Positions 1 to 8,659 of a stretch of DNA of 64,000 nt are shown piece after piece; position 1 is the first letter of the stretch; every line of letters begins with the position of its first letter. This DNA is from Streptomyces sp. T12 (lineage in GTDB: Bacteria; Actinomycetota; Actinomycetes; Streptomycetales; Streptomycetaceae), in NCBI RefSeq assembly GCF_028736035.1, contig NZ_CP117866.1:6944001-7008000 (forward strand), given 5' to 3'. The notes beneath the pieces are model-generated. The model was not told the origin of the DNA, did not search any database, and saw only the letters and a list, made by a program, of their open reading frames with translations. The position numbers and the translations under genes were made by a program.

Positions 1-1
1 C

Positions 2-568
2 CAGCACTACGTACACAGCTCGGTCGGCGGGGCGGAGCAGCCGGAGGGCGTGAACTGGCGGCTGTCCAAGCTCGCGATCGAGCAGCGGATCCAGGAGAAC
101 GAGCTCAACTTCACCTTCCTGCGGCCGTCGTACTTCATGGAGAACCTGAACCACGACATGTCGCCCCTCGTCATGGAGGACGGCGTGCTGACCTTCCGGC
201 GGGGGCTCGGGCCGACCAACACGCTGCAGATGATCAGCGGCCCCGACATCGGGTACTTCGCGGCCGACGCCTTCGACGACCCCGGGACCTTCGGCGGCGC
301 CAAGATCGAGCTGGCCGGGGACGAGCTGACCGGCGAGCAGATCGCGGACGCGTTCGGCCGGCACACCGGACTGCCCGCCCGCTTCGTCTCGGTGCCGATA
401 CCGGAGCTGCACCGCACGGGCTTCGAATGGCAGGCGATCTCGTACACCTGGCTCAACGGGATCGGCTATCACGCCGACATCCCCACGCTGCGCGCCCGGT
501 TCCCGCAGATGCTCACCCTCGACCAGTGGCTGGCCAAGACCGGCTGGGCCCCGATGGACGCGGCATGA
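2..568 (+). CDS. actVA-ORF4: NmrA-like NAD(P)-binding protein, ActVA-ORF4-like (5' end outside window)
   Basis: The reading frame is open from the first bases, so the N-terminal Rossmann region is missing and the GTG at 50 is not the true start. The visible part contains HSSVGGAE and a downstream SKLAIEQ segment, which match the SSVGGA...K...E pattern of NmrA/HSCARG-type atypical short-chain dehydrogenases. The C-terminal half has the usual substrate-lid region. The stop overlaps the ATG of the next gene (ATGA at 565-568), so the genes are translationally coupled. Position immediately before ActVA-ORF5 and ORF6 homologues fits ActVA-ORF4, which from memory is needed for dimerisation of the pyranonaphthoquinone in actinorhodin synthesis. 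If that holds, the product may be a dimer. The family is certain; the exact role is inferred from synteny. Confidence 0.7.
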   Translation, partial: QHYVHSSVGGAEQPEGVNWRLSKLAIEQRIQENELNFTFLRPSYFMENLNHDMSPLVMEDGVLTFRRGLGPTNTLQMISGPDIGYFAADAFDDPGTFGGAKIELAGDELTGEQIADAFGRHTGLPARFVSVPIPELHRTGFEWQAISYTWLNGIGYHADIPTLRARFPQMLTLDQWLAKTGWAPMDAA

Positions 569-1737
569 GCGAGGACGCGATGACCCAGCAGACCCAGGAG
601 ATCCAGGAGACCCAGGAGCGGTCGCCCCTGGTGGCCGGCGCCCACCGGATCGCCGAACTCGCCGGGAAGCGGGCGGCCGAGGCCGAGCAGCAGCGCCGGC
701 TGAGCCCCGACGTCGTCCGTGCGGTCCTCGAGGCGGGCTTCGCCGCCCACTTCGTCCCGGTGGCGCACGGTGGCAGGGCCGCGACCTTCGCCGAGCTCGT
801 GGAGCCGGTCGCGGTGCTGGGCGAGGCCTGCGCCTCGGCCGCCTGGTACGCCTCGCTCACGGCGAGCCTCGGCCGGATGGCCGCCTATCTGCCGGACGAG
901 GGCCAGGCCGAGCTGTGGTCCGACGGCCCCGACGCGCTGATCGTCGGTGCCCTGATGCCGCTCGGCAGCGCCGAGAAGACGGCGGGCGGCTGGCACCTCT
1001 CGGGCACCTGGCCGTTCGTCAGCGTCGTCGACCACTCCGACTGGGCGCTGGTGTGCGCCAAGGCGGGGGAGGAGCCGTGGTTCTTCGCGGTGCCGCGCGA
1101 CGCGTACGGGATCGTCGACAGCTGGTACCCGATGGGCATGCGCGGAACGGGCAGCAACACCCTTGTCCTCGACGGGGTGTTCGTGCCGGACTCGCGGGCC
1201 TGTACCCGTGCGGCCATCGCGGCCGGCGTCGGTCCGGGTGCGGAGGCGATCTGCCACACCGTGCCCATGCGGGCGGTCAACGGGCTGGCCTTCGCGCTGC
1301 CGATGCTCGGCGCGGCCCGCGGCGCCGCGGCCGTGTGGACCTCATGGATCGCCGCGAAGCTGGCCGGGCCGACCGGGCAGAACGCCGTCTCGTCCCAGGA
1401 CCGCGTGGTGTACGAGCACACGCTGGCCCGGGCCACCGGCGAGATCGACGCGGCCCAGCTGCTGCTGGAGCGGGTCGCCGCGGTCGCCGACGCGGGCGGG
1501 GTGACCGGTGAACTCGTCGGCCGTGGGGCGCGGGACTGCGCTCTTGCGGCCGAGCTGCTGACCGCCGCGACCGACCGGCTGTTCGCCTCCGCGGGCACCA
1601 GGGCGCAGGCGCAGGACAGCCCGCTGCAGCGCCTCTGGCGCGATGTGCACGCGGCTGCGAGCCATATCGGGCTGCAGTTCGGGCCTGGAGCGACGCTGTA
1701 TGCCGGAGAGCTGCTGAGGAGGAGCAACGATGGCTGA
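565..1737 (+). CDS. actVA-ORF5: Two-component flavin-dependent monooxygenase, ActVA-ORF5-like
   Basis: This 390-residue protein has the acyl-CoA-dehydrogenase fold used by group D flavin monooxygenases (HpaB/HsaA/ActVA-ORF5). An N-terminal helical domain (LSPDVVRAVLEAGF near residue 45) is followed by a beta domain with WHLSGTWPFVSVVDHSDW (residues about 140-157) and the MGMRGTGSNTLVLDGVFVP motif (about 190-210). A helical C-terminal domain completes it. It is expected to use reduced FMN from the reductase at 13446-13979 to hydroxylate the aromatic polyketide, by analogy with the C-6/C-8 hydroxylations of ActVA-ORF5/ActVB. The ATG at 565 is chosen because it overlaps the previous stop; upstream in-frame sequence is only a shadow of the previous gene. 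Its 3' end overlaps the next gene by 8 bp. Confidence 0.9.
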   Translation: MSEDAMTQQTQEIQETQERSPLVAGAHRIAELAGKRAAEAEQQRRLSPDVVRAVLEAGFAAHFVPVAHGGRAATFAELVEPVAVLGEACASAAWYASLTASLGRMAAYLPDEGQAELWSDGPDALIVGALMPLGSAEKTAGGWHLSGTWPFVSVVDHSDWALVCAKAGEEPWFFAVPRDAYGIVDSWYPMGMRGTGSNTLVLDGVFVPDSRACTRAAIAAGVGPGAEAICHTVPMRAVNGLAFALPMLGAARGAAAVWTSWIAAKLAGPTGQNAVSSQDRVVYEHTLARATGEIDAAQLLLERVAAVADAGGVTGELVGRGARDCALAAELLTAATDRLFASAGTRAQAQDSPLQRLWRDVHAAASHIGLQFGPGATLYAGELLRRSNDG

Positions 1738-2071
1738 AGTGAACGATCCCCGGGTGGGCTTTGTCGCCGTCGTCACCTTCCCGGTGGACGGCCCCGCCAC
1801 CCAGCGCAAGCTGGTGGAGCTGGCCACGGGTGGGGTGCAGGAGTGGATCCGCGAGGTGCCCGGCTTCCTGTCGGCCACGTATCACGCGAGCACGGACGGC
1901 ACCGCGGTCGTCAACTACGCCCAGTGGGAGAGCGAGCAGGCCTACCGGGAGAACTTCAGCGCCGACCCGCGCTCGGCGAAGCTGCGGGAGGCGCTGAGCT
2001 CTCTGCCCGGGCTCATGGGACCGCCGAAGGCCGTCTTCATGACTCCACAGGGGTCGATCCTGCCGTCCTGA
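1730..2071 (+). CDS. actVA-ORF6: ABM-family monooxygenase, ActVA-ORF6-like
   Basis: This 113-residue protein belongs to the antibiotic biosynthesis monooxygenase (ABM) ferredoxin-like fold. Visible features are an N-terminal beta strand (VGFVAVVTFPVDG), a helix, and the characteristic PGFLSATYHASTDGTAVVNYAQWES segment at about residues 43-67. ActVA-ORF6, the best-known member in this position, oxidises 6-deoxydihydrokalafungin to the quinone without cofactor. A strong AGGAGGAG ribosome-binding site lies at about 1717-1724 and the ATG at 1730 sits inside the end of the monooxygenase gene. Its last 35 bp overlap the convergent TetR gene. Function is inferred from family and synteny. Confidence 0.88.
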   Translation: MAEVNDPRVGFVAVVTFPVDGPATQRKLVELATGGVQEWIREVPGFLSATYHASTDGTAVVNYAQWESEQAYRENFSADPRSAKLREALSSLPGLMGPPKAVFMTPQGSILPS

Positions 2072-2813
2072 CGGCGTCGTCCGCACCGTCCCCGACGCCG
2101 TCGTCCGCACCTTCGCCGGCTCCGGCCACCAGGCCGGCGATGATGATCTCGAGGCCGAGCTCGAACCGGCGGTCGGAGTCGAGCGAGGTGATCGGGCCGG
2201 CCAGGTGGACCAGGTTCGGGAACTGGGCGGCCGGCAGCGACTTCAGGTAGCCGTGGAGCTGGTCGGCGAACATGCCGGCCTGCTCCTCGCTCTGCTCCGC
2301 ACCGGAATGCCGGGACGACTGTTCCAGGGCCTCCGCCGTGACGAAGGTCGACAGCAGGTCGCCCCCGTAGGCGGCGAGTTCGTCCCGCAGGCCCCCCGCG
2401 CGCAGCAGATTCAGGGTGCGCTCCATCCCCATGATCCCGTTGGGCCCGAGTGGCACCCGGTCGATCGCGATGCGCGCCAGATCCCGGTGGGCCAGGAACA
2501 CCCGCCGCAGTGACCGGCACATCTCCTTGACCTGCTCCGCCCAGCGGCCCGGCTCCGGTTCCGGGATCTCCACCTCGGTCAGTACGAGGTCGAAGACGAG
2601 GTCGAGCAGCTCGTCCCGGTTCCCCACGTGCGCGTACAGCGAAGCGTGCCCGGTCTTCAGCTCCTGTGCGAGCCGCCGCATGCTCAGCGCGTCGAGTCCC
2701 TCGGCGTCGAGGATGCCGAGCGCCGTGTCGACGATCCGGTCCTGGGTCAGGGGCATGCGCGGCGGCGCCTTCTTCGGCCGGCGCCACGGAGGCACGGGGA
2801 TCTCCTCGGGCAT
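2037..2813 (-). CDS. actII-ORF1: TetR-family repressor, ActII-ORF1 (ActR)-like
   Basis: This 258-residue regulator has an N-terminal TetR DNA-binding domain (residues about 20-65, with LSMRRLAQELKTGHASLYAHV as the helix-turn-helix region). A TetR_C-type ligand domain and an acidic, glycine-rich tail (GAGEGADDGVGDGADD) follow. The ATG at 2813 is chosen because AAGGAGG precedes it by 5 bp; a longer frame to 2891 would run into the operator. It is divergent from the exporter pair, and a perfect 13-bp inverted repeat lies between them at 2884-2916. ActR in S. coelicolor represses the actAB exporter genes and is released by pathway intermediates, so the same logic is likely here. The 3' end overlaps the convergent ABM gene by 35 bp. 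Confidence 0.9.
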   Translation of the reverse strand: MPEEIPVPPWRRPKKAPPRMPLTQDRIVDTALGILDAEGLDALSMRRLAQELKTGHASLYAHVGNRDELLDLVFDLVLTEVEIPEPEPGRWAEQVKEMCRSLRRVFLAHRDLARIAIDRVPLGPNGIMGMERTLNLLRAGGLRDELAAYGGDLLSTFVTAEALEQSSRHSGAEQSEEQAGMFADQLHGYLKSLPAAQFPNLVHLAGPITSLDSDRRFELGLEIIIAGLVAGAGEGADDGVGDGADDAVRTAGSTPVES

Positions 2814-2878
2814 GGGCCTCCTTCCTTCGCTTCGCGGCAGGTGGCCCTCATCGTATGGCATCGACGGGCCACCGTTTC

Positions 2879-2916
2879 TTGACACGACCACCGTTCCACT
2901 ATAGAACGGTGGTCGT
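2879..2916. promoter_or_regulatory. Operator and promoter of the TetR/exporter divergent pair
   Basis: A perfect 13-bp inverted repeat, ACGACCACCGTTC at 2884-2896 and its complement at 2904-2916, is separated by 7 bp (CACTATA). A consensus -35 box TTGACA for the exporter direction lies at 2879-2884 and abuts the left arm. A TATAGA -10 candidate at 2900-2905 sits in the centre and right arm, with a 15-bp spacer, which is short. A repressor bound here would block RNA polymerase in both directions. The regulator gene begins 71 bp to the left and the MFS gene 36 bp to the right. Confidence 0.85.
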
Positions 2917-2951
2917 TCATGGACCTATAGTCGAGAACCTCGGGGGATGCC

Positions 2952-4688
2952 ATGAGTTCCGTTGAAGCAGACGAGCCGGACGGGGCCGCGGCGCCTCCGA
3001 CGGCGCTGGTGTCCGGGCAGGATCCGGGGCCGGACGCAGCCGCGGCCGAGTCCCCGGCCTACGCGCGCCGCTGGGCCGCGCTGGCTGTCATCCTCGGCGC
3101 CGAGATCATGGACCTGCTCGACGGCACGGTCATGAACATCGCCGCGCCCGCGGTCCGCGCCGATCTGGGCGGCAGCCTCAGCGTCATCCAGTGGATCACC
3201 GTCGGATACACGCTCGCCTTCGCCGTCCTGCTCGTGGTCGGCGGCCGGCTGGGCGACATCTACGGCCGCAAGCGCATGTTCGTGATCGGCGCCGTCGGAT
3301 TCACCCTGGCCTCCGTGCTGTGCGCGGTCGCGGGCAGCTCCGAGATGCTCATCGCCGCGCGCTTCCTGCAGGGCGGGCTGGGCGCGCTGATGATTCCGCA
3401 GGGACTCGGCCTCATCAAGCAGATGTTCCCGCCCAAGGAGACCGCGGCGGCGTTCGGCGCGTTCGGGCCCGCCATCGGGCTGGGCGCCGTGCTCGGCCCG
3501 ATCGTCGCCGGATTCCTGGTCGACGCCGATCTGTTCGGCACCGGCTGGCGGTCCGTCTTCCTGATCAACCTGCCGATCGGGGCAGCCGTGATCATCGGTG
3601 CGGTGCTGCTGCTGCCCGAGGGCAAGGCACCGGTGCGGCCGAAGTTCGACGTCGGCGGCATGCTGCTGGTGACGCTCGGGCTGACCCTGCTGATCTTCCC
3701 GCTCGTCCAGGGGCGCGAACGCGACTGGCCCGCCTGGACGTTCGTGCTGATGGTGGCCGGAGCGGCCGTGCTCGCCGCCTTCGTCGCCTACGAACTGCGG
3801 CAGGAGAAGCGCGGCGGTGCCACGCTCATCGAGCTCAGCCTGCTGCGCAGGTCCCGCTACGCCGCGGGTCTGGCGGTGGCGCTGGTGTTCTTCACCGGCA
3901 TCTCCGGAATGTCGCTGCTGCTCGGCCTGCATCTGCAGATCGGCCTGGGCTTCAGCCCGACCCGGGCGGCGCTGACGATGACGCCCTGGTCGGTGTTCCT
4001 GGTCGTCGGCGCGATCCTGACCGGGGCGGTGCTGGGCGCGAAGTTCGGCCGCAAGGCCCTGCACGGCGGGCTCGTGGTGATGGCACTCGGCGTACTGATC
4101 ATGCTGCTGACCATCGGCGACCAGGCCGGCGGACTGACCAGCTGGGAGCTCGTCCCCGGCATCGCCGTGGCCGGACTCGGCATGGGCATCATGATCGGTC
4201 TGCTCTTCGACATCGCCCTGGCCGACGTCGACAAGCAGGAGGCCGGCACCGCCTCCGGCGTCCTCACCGCGGTCCAGCAACTCGGCTTCGCGGTCGGCGT
4301 CGCGGTGCTCGCGACGCTGTTCTTCGGGCTGCTCGGCTCCCAGGCCACGGCGAGCGTCGCCGACGGCGCGAGCCGGACCCGGGCCGAACTCACCGCCGCC
4401 GGGGCGACGTCGGCCGAGCAGGACCGGCTCCTCGCCGACCTGCGGGACTGCCTGAAGGAATCGGCGAGCCAGAAGGACTCCGAACGGACGCCGGACAGCT
4501 GCCGGAACATCCAGCAGGCCCGGCCGGAGCTGGCCGAGGCCACGGCGCGGGCCTGGCAGACCGCCCACACCGAGAACTTCAGCACCGCGATGGTCCGCAC
4601 GCTCTGGGTCGTGATCGGACTGCTGGCGGTGTCCTTCGCGCTGGCCTTCCGGCTGCCGCCCAAGCCTCGTGAGGAAGAGGGTTTTTGA
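2952..4688 (+). CDS. actII-ORF2: MFS drug exporter, DHA2 (EmrB/QacA) family, ActII-ORF2-like
   Basis: This 578-residue protein has the 14-helix layout of the DHA2 family. A polar, alanine/proline-rich N-terminus of about 35 residues precedes helix 1, which carries the family motif LLDGTVMNIA. Motif A appears as GRLGDIYGRKRMF (residues about 98-110), and motif C-like GPAIGLGAVLGPIVAG lies in helix 5. A non-membrane segment of about 80 residues (charged, near 470-545) lies before the last helix. It is probably the main exporter for the polyketide product (ActA in S. coelicolor). Its stop overlaps the ATG of the MMPL gene (TGATG), so the two are made together under control of the operator at 2884-2916. 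Confidence 0.92.
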   Translation: MSSVEADEPDGAAAPPTALVSGQDPGPDAAAAESPAYARRWAALAVILGAEIMDLLDGTVMNIAAPAVRADLGGSLSVIQWITVGYTLAFAVLLVVGGRLGDIYGRKRMFVIGAVGFTLASVLCAVAGSSEMLIAARFLQGGLGALMIPQGLGLIKQMFPPKETAAAFGAFGPAIGLGAVLGPIVAGFLVDADLFGTGWRSVFLINLPIGAAVIIGAVLLLPEGKAPVRPKFDVGGMLLVTLGLTLLIFPLVQGRERDWPAWTFVLMVAGAAVLAAFVAYELRQEKRGGATLIELSLLRRSRYAAGLAVALVFFTGISGMSLLLGLHLQIGLGFSPTRAALTMTPWSVFLVVGAILTGAVLGAKFGRKALHGGLVVMALGVLIMLLTIGDQAGGLTSWELVPGIAVAGLGMGIMIGLLFDIALADVDKQEAGTASGVLTAVQQLGFAVGVAVLATLFFGLLGSQATASVADGASRTRAELTAAGATSAEQDRLLADLRDCLKESASQKDSERTPDSCRNIQQARPELAEATARAWQTAHTENFSTAMVRTLWVVIGLLAVSFALAFRLPPKPREEEGF

Positions 4689-6823
4689 TGACACGCAAAC
4701 TGCTGGCCTGGCCCGGCGGCCGCCGGCTCAAGTGGCTGGTGCTCGTGGGCTGGATCGGTCTGCTGATCGTGCTCCAGCCGCTGGCCGGAAAGCTCGGCGA
4801 CGTCGAGTCGAACGACGCCGCCGCCTGGCTGCCCGGCAACGCGGAATCGACCGAAGTACTCGAACTCTCCGAGAAGTTCCAGCCCGCCGACACCAGCCCG
4901 GCCATCGTCGTCTACGACCGCGCCTCCGGGATCACGGCCGCCGACGAGGCGAAGGCCCGGGCCGACGCCGCGAAATTCGCGGACGGCAAGAACGTGGTGG
5001 GCGAGCCGTTCGGCCCGGTGCGCTCCAAGGACGGCAAGGCCCTGCGCACCGTGGTCAACGTGCACCTCGGCAAGGAGGGCTGGGAGGGGCTCAACGAGGC
5101 CACCAAGGATCTGCGCAAGGCCGCGCAGCCGAACGCACCCGACGGTCTCGGCGTCCATGTGACGGGCCCGACCGGTTATGCCGCCGACTCCGCGGAGTCG
5201 TTCAGCAGCGCCGACTTCAAACTCACGCTGGTCACCCTCCTCATCGTCGTGACGATCCTCGTCGTCACCTACCGCAGCCCGCTGCTCTGGCTGCTGCCGA
5301 TGATCTCCGCGGGCATGTCCCTGGTGATCTCGCAGGCCATCATCTACCTGCTGGCCAAGCACGCGGGACTCACGGTCAACGCCCAGACGGCGATGATCCT
5401 CACGGTGCTGGTGCTCGGCGCGGCCACCGACTACGCGCTGCTGCTTGTCGCCCGCTACCGGGAGGAGCTGCGGCGGCACGAGGACCGGCACGAGGCCATG
5501 GCCGTGGCGCTGCACCGAGCGGGTCCCGCCATCGTGGCCAGCGCCGCCACCGTCGCCATCAGCATGCTCGTGCTGCTGCTGGCCGCGCTGAACTCCACCA
5601 AGGGCCTCGGCCCGGTCTGCGCCGTCGGCGTGCTGGTCGGCCTGCTGTCGATGATGACGCTGCTGCCCGCGCTGCTGGTGATCTTCGGACGCTGGATCTT
5701 CTGGCCGGCCCGGCCGAAGCACGGTACGGAGCCCGACATCACCCGGGGCGTGTGGACACGCGTCGCCCGGCTGGTCTCCGGCCGCCCGCGTGCGGTCTGG
5801 GTCACGACCAGCCTGGTGCTGGGGGCGGTGGCCGTGCTGGCCGTCACCCTGAACGCCGACGGGTTGCAGCAGAAGGACGGCTTCAAGACCAAGCCGGAGT
5901 CGGTGGTGGGTGAGGAGATCCTCGCCCGGCACTTCCCGGCCGGTTCCGGTGAGCCGATGGTCGTCATCGCCAAGGACTCCTCGGCGGCCGAGGTGCGCGG
6001 CGCGCTTCAGAAGGTGCCCGGCGTCACCGAGGTCGCAGAGCCCCAGGTCAAGGACGGGCTGGCCTATCTCGAGGCGACGCTCAGCGCCGGAGCCGACTCT
6101 CCGGCGGCGATGGACACGGTCACCGCGGCCCGCGACACCCTTGGCCGGCTGGACGGAGCGGAGGCGAAGGTGGGCGGCAGCAGTGCCGTCGTGCACGACA
6201 TGCGCGAGGCGTCGAGCCGCGACCGCGGCCTGATCATCCCGGTGATCCTCGCGGTGGTGTTCTGCATCCTTGCGCTGCTGCTGCGGGCGCTCGTGGCCCC
6301 GCTGCTGCTGATCGCGAGCGTGGTGCTGTCCTTCTTCACGGCGCTCGGCCTCGCCGCCTTCTTCTTCAACCACGTCTTCGAATTCGCGGGGGCCGATTCC
6401 GCTTTCCCGCTCTGGGTGTTCGTGTTCCTGGTTGCCCTGGGCGTCGATTACAACATCTTCCTCGTCACCCGGATCAGGGAGGAGAGCAACCGGTTCGGCA
6501 CCCGGCAGGGTGCGCTCAAGGGCCTCACCTCGACCGGTGGCGTGATCACCGCGGCCGGTCTGGTGCTCGCCGGAACCTTCGCCGCACTGGCCACGCTGCC
6601 GCTGGTCTTCATCGCCGAGCTCGGCTTCACGGTGGCGGTGGGCATCCTGCTCGACACCATGATCGTGCGATCGGTGCTGGTCACCGCGCTCACCCTCGAT
6701 GTCGGCCGGTGGATGTGGTGGCCGCACGGGCTCTTCCGGCGTGAGGACTCCCCCGAGGAAATGGCCGGATCGGGAATTTCCGATTCTATGAATTCGGAAG
6801 CGCGGGCTCCTGTTTCCCCGTAG
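4688..6823 (+). CDS. actII-ORF3: MMPL/RND-type membrane exporter, ActII-ORF3-like
   Basis: This protein of about 711 residues has two MMPL halves. Each half has one N-terminal helix, a large extracytoplasmic loop (about residues 35-170 and 395-515) and a block of five helices. Signature segments include GAATDYALLLVARYREEL in the first half and ALGVDYNIFLVTRIREES in the second, which are the conserved GxxxDY motifs of MMPL proteins. The ATG at 4688 overlaps the MFS stop and is preceded by GAGGAAGAGG at 4671-4680; a TTG one codon earlier (4685) is the only alternative. Together with the MFS gene it forms the repressor-controlled export operon. A hairpin terminator lies 18 bp after the stop. Confidence 0.92.
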   Translation: MTRKLLAWPGGRRLKWLVLVGWIGLLIVLQPLAGKLGDVESNDAAAWLPGNAESTEVLELSEKFQPADTSPAIVVYDRASGITAADEAKARADAAKFADGKNVVGEPFGPVRSKDGKALRTVVNVHLGKEGWEGLNEATKDLRKAAQPNAPDGLGVHVTGPTGYAADSAESFSSADFKLTLVTLLIVVTILVVTYRSPLLWLLPMISAGMSLVISQAIIYLLAKHAGLTVNAQTAMILTVLVLGAATDYALLLVARYREELRRHEDRHEAMAVALHRAGPAIVASAATVAISMLVLLLAALNSTKGLGPVCAVGVLVGLLSMMTLLPALLVIFGRWIFWPARPKHGTEPDITRGVWTRVARLVSGRPRAVWVTTSLVLGAVAVLAVTLNADGLQQKDGFKTKPESVVGEEILARHFPAGSGEPMVVIAKDSSAAEVRGALQKVPGVTEVAEPQVKDGLAYLEATLSAGADSPAAMDTVTAARDTLGRLDGAEAKVGGSSAVVHDMREASSRDRGLIIPVILAVVFCILALLLRALVAPLLLIASVVLSFFTALGLAAFFFNHVFEFAGADSAFPLWVFVFLVALGVDYNIFLVTRIREESNRFGTRQGALKGLTSTGGVITAAGLVLAGTFAALATLPLVFIAELGFTVAVGILLDTMIVRSVLVTALTLDVGRWMWWPHGLFRREDSPEEMAGSGISDSMNSEARAPVSP

Positions 6824-6840
6824 AAAAGCCGGAAAATGTG

Positions 6841-6866
6841 AATCAGCGCAGCTCGCTGCGCTGATT
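6841..6866 (+). terminator. Terminator hairpin of the exporter operon
   Basis: AATCAGCGCAG at 6841-6851 and its exact complement at 6856-6866 form an 11-bp stem with a CTCG loop, followed by the T-rich TATATTTGG. It lies 18 bp past the MMPL stop and isolates the exporter operon from the SARP gene. Confidence 0.85.
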
Positions 6867-6908
6867 TATATTTGGACAAATAAATGATCTCTTGTGACGC
6901 CAACCACA

Positions 6909-6938
6909 TTGAAGTCGGTCAAGTAGGCCTGTTATTGT
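6909..6938 (+). promoter_or_regulatory. Candidate promoter of the SARP activator gene
   Basis: The 6867-6977 stretch is clearly AT-richer than the rest of the window. A possible -35 box TTGAAG (6909-6914) and -10 box TATTGT (6933-6938) are 18 bp apart, giving a start about 30 bp before the ATG at 6978. This is pattern matching only; the homologous S. coelicolor promoter is a hub for many regulators, and no operator could be assigned here. Confidence 0.5.
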
Positions 6939-6977
6939 CGCCCCTAAGAAAACGGAGAATCTCGACGGGGGCGCAGG

Positions 6978-7745
6978 ATGAGATTCAATCTGTTGGGGCA
7001 TGTCCATGTAATCACTGATACGGGACGGTTAATTCCGCTTAAATCCTCGAAAGCGACGCAGCTTCTGGCGTTGCTGCTGCTCAGGCGGCATGAGGTGGTG
7101 GGCTCGGGGGTGCTCATCGAAGAACTGTGGGCGGACGATCCGCCGCGCAGCGCCATGACCACACTGCAGACCTACGTCTACCACACCCGCCGACTGCTGG
7201 CGGAGCACCAGGTGACAAGTGAGGAACGGGAGTTGGTCCTGACCCGGCCGCCCGGATACTTCGCCCTGATCGACGACGACGAGCTCGATGTCACGGTCGT
7301 CGAGCGGCTCATCCGCACAGGCAGTCGGCTGCTCGAGGAGAACCGGCCCGAGGAGGCGCTCGCCTCGCTGAACGCGGGACTGGATCTCTGGCGCGGCCCG
7401 GCGCTGTCCACGGTGCCGTGCGGCCGGGTGCTCGAAAGTCATATCGCTCATCTGGAAGAGCTCCGGCTCTTCGGGGTACAGCTCCGCATAGATGCAAATT
7501 GGCGGCTGGGCAGGATAGGGCCGATGATTCCGGAGCTGAGGTCCCTGGTCATTTCCCATCCGCTCAACGAGACCCTGCACGCCAAGCTGATGGGGGCGCT
7601 CTACACGGTGGGCCGGCGGGCGGAGGCGCTGGCGTCGTACCGAAATCTCCGGCAGATTCTCTCCGACGAGCTGGGGGTGGACCCGACGCCCGAAATCCAG
7701 CGCATGCATATGGGGATTCTCAATGGTGACCATGTGCTGGCGTAG
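6978..7745 (+). CDS. actII-ORF4: SARP-family pathway activator, ActII-ORF4-like, with a TTA codon
   Basis: This 255-residue protein has the two-domain SARP layout. An OmpR-type winged helix fills residues about 1-90 (MRFNLLG start, [17 protein letters not shown] recognition region) and a BTAD helical domain fills about 97-245 ([25 protein letters not shown]). It should activate the ketoreductase and minimal PKS promoters, where 11-bp-spaced TCGAG-type repeats are found (8660-8759). Codon 18 (7029-7031) is TTA, the rare leucine codon read by the bldA tRNA. This would tie production to development, as in S. coelicolor. It is monocistronic: hairpins lie on both sides (6841-6866 and 7756-7806). 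Confidence 0.95.
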   Translation: MRFNLLGHVHVITDTGRLIPLKSSKATQLLALLLLRRHEVVGSGVLIEELWADDPPRSAMTTLQTYVYHTRRLLAEHQVTSEERELVLTRPPGYFALIDDDELDVTVVERLIRTGSRLLEENRPEEALASLNAGLDLWRGPALSTVPCGRVLESHIAHLEELRLFGVQLRIDANWRLGRIGPMIPELRSLVISHPLNETLHAKLMGALYTVGRRAEALASYRNLRQILSDELGVDPTPEIQRMHMGILNGDHVLA

Positions 7746-7755
7746 GAACCGGCCG

Positions 7756-7806
7756 GTGAACGCGGTGGAGCCCCTCGCAGCCTGCGAGGGGCTCCACCGC
7801 GTTCAC
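7756..7806. terminator. Large bidirectional hairpin between convergent SARP and ketoreductase genes
   Basis: Positions 7756-7779 and 7783-7806 are perfect 24-nt complements around a 3-nt loop (GCC). The stem begins 11 bp after the SARP stop and ends 14 bp before the ketoreductase stop on the other strand. It would serve both transcripts. It lacks a T-tract, which is common for Streptomyces terminators. Confidence 0.88.
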
Positions 7807-7819
7807 GCGCCGCCGGCCG

Positions 7820-8605
7820 TCAGTAGTTCCCCAGGCCGCCGCAGACGTTCAGCGCCTGCGCGGTGACCGCGGCCGCCCCGTCCCCGATCAGATAGGCCAC
7901 CATCTCCGCCACCTCGGACGGCTGCACATAGCGGCCGATCGGCACGCGCGCGGTGATCCGGTCGAAGGCCTCCTCGGTCGACACCTCCCAGATCTCCGAG
8001 TAGTGCTCGCGCACGTTCGCGGCCATCGGCGTCTCGACGAATCCGGGGCAGACAGCGTTCACCGTGATGCCGGTCCTGGCCAGTTCGAGGCCGAGCGCCT
8101 TGCTGAAGCCGACCACGCCGTGCTTCGACGCCGAGTAGGGCGCGGCGTGCACCACGCCCTGCTTCCCGCCCGTCGAGGCGATGTTGATGATCCGGCCGGA
8201 TCCCCGCTCCAGCATGCCGCCGGCCTTCAGGACCTGCTTGGTCACCCGGAACACGCTGGTGAGATTGGTGTCGATCACATCGAGCCAGAGCTCGTCGGCG
8301 AGCTCGGCCGTGGCGCCGCCGCCGGGCCGGCCCGCGTTGTTCACCAGGACGTCTACCGGACCGTAGCGCTCGACCACCGCCGCCACGAGGGCCTCGATGT
8401 CGGCGACCGAGCGGACGTCGCAGGTCCGGCCGTCCGCCTCCACCCCCGCTTCCCGCAGCTCCTTCAGCGTCGTGTGCAACGCCTCCTCGCCGCGCGCGCA
8501 GACGAAGACGCGCAACCCCTCCTTACCGAGCCTTCGGGCGATCTCCAGCCCGATACCGCTCGTTGCGCCCGTCACCAGTGCGACCTTCGAGCCCTGCGTG
8601 GCCAT
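7820..8605 (-). CDS. actIII: Polyketide C-9 ketoreductase, ActIII-like
   Basis: This 261-residue short-chain dehydrogenase reduces the C-9 keto group of the nascent aromatic polyketide with NADPH. The nucleotide-binding motif GATSGIG is at residues 13-19, and N114, S144, Y157 and K161 form the catalytic tetrad at exactly the ActIII positions. The PGG motif (94-96) linked to stereocontrol in polyketide ketoreductases is present. The C-terminus ends in NVCGGLGNY, as in ActIII. It is divergent from the ketosynthase gene, sharing a 210-bp intergenic region with candidate SARP boxes. Confidence 0.97.
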   Translation of the reverse strand: MATQGSKVALVTGATSGIGLEIARRLGKEGLRVFVCARGEEALHTTLKELREAGVEADGRTCDVRSVADIEALVAAVVERYGPVDVLVNNAGRPGGGATAELADELWLDVIDTNLTSVFRVTKQVLKAGGMLERGSGRIINIASTGGKQGVVHAAPYSASKHGVVGFSKALGLELARTGITVNAVCPGFVETPMAANVREHYSEIWEVSTEEAFDRITARVPIGRYVQPSEVAEMVAYLIGDGAAAVTAQALNVCGGLGNY

Positions 8606-8659
8606 GTGTCCCTCTCCCTGCTGAGTGGTCCCTCACCTGCCCAGCCTTGGGCGCCGGGC

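Noticed and set aside
3857..6727. Long minus-strand frame opposite the exporter genes
   Set aside because: It shows no domain, has the composition of an antisense shadow, and lies over two clear membrane exporters.
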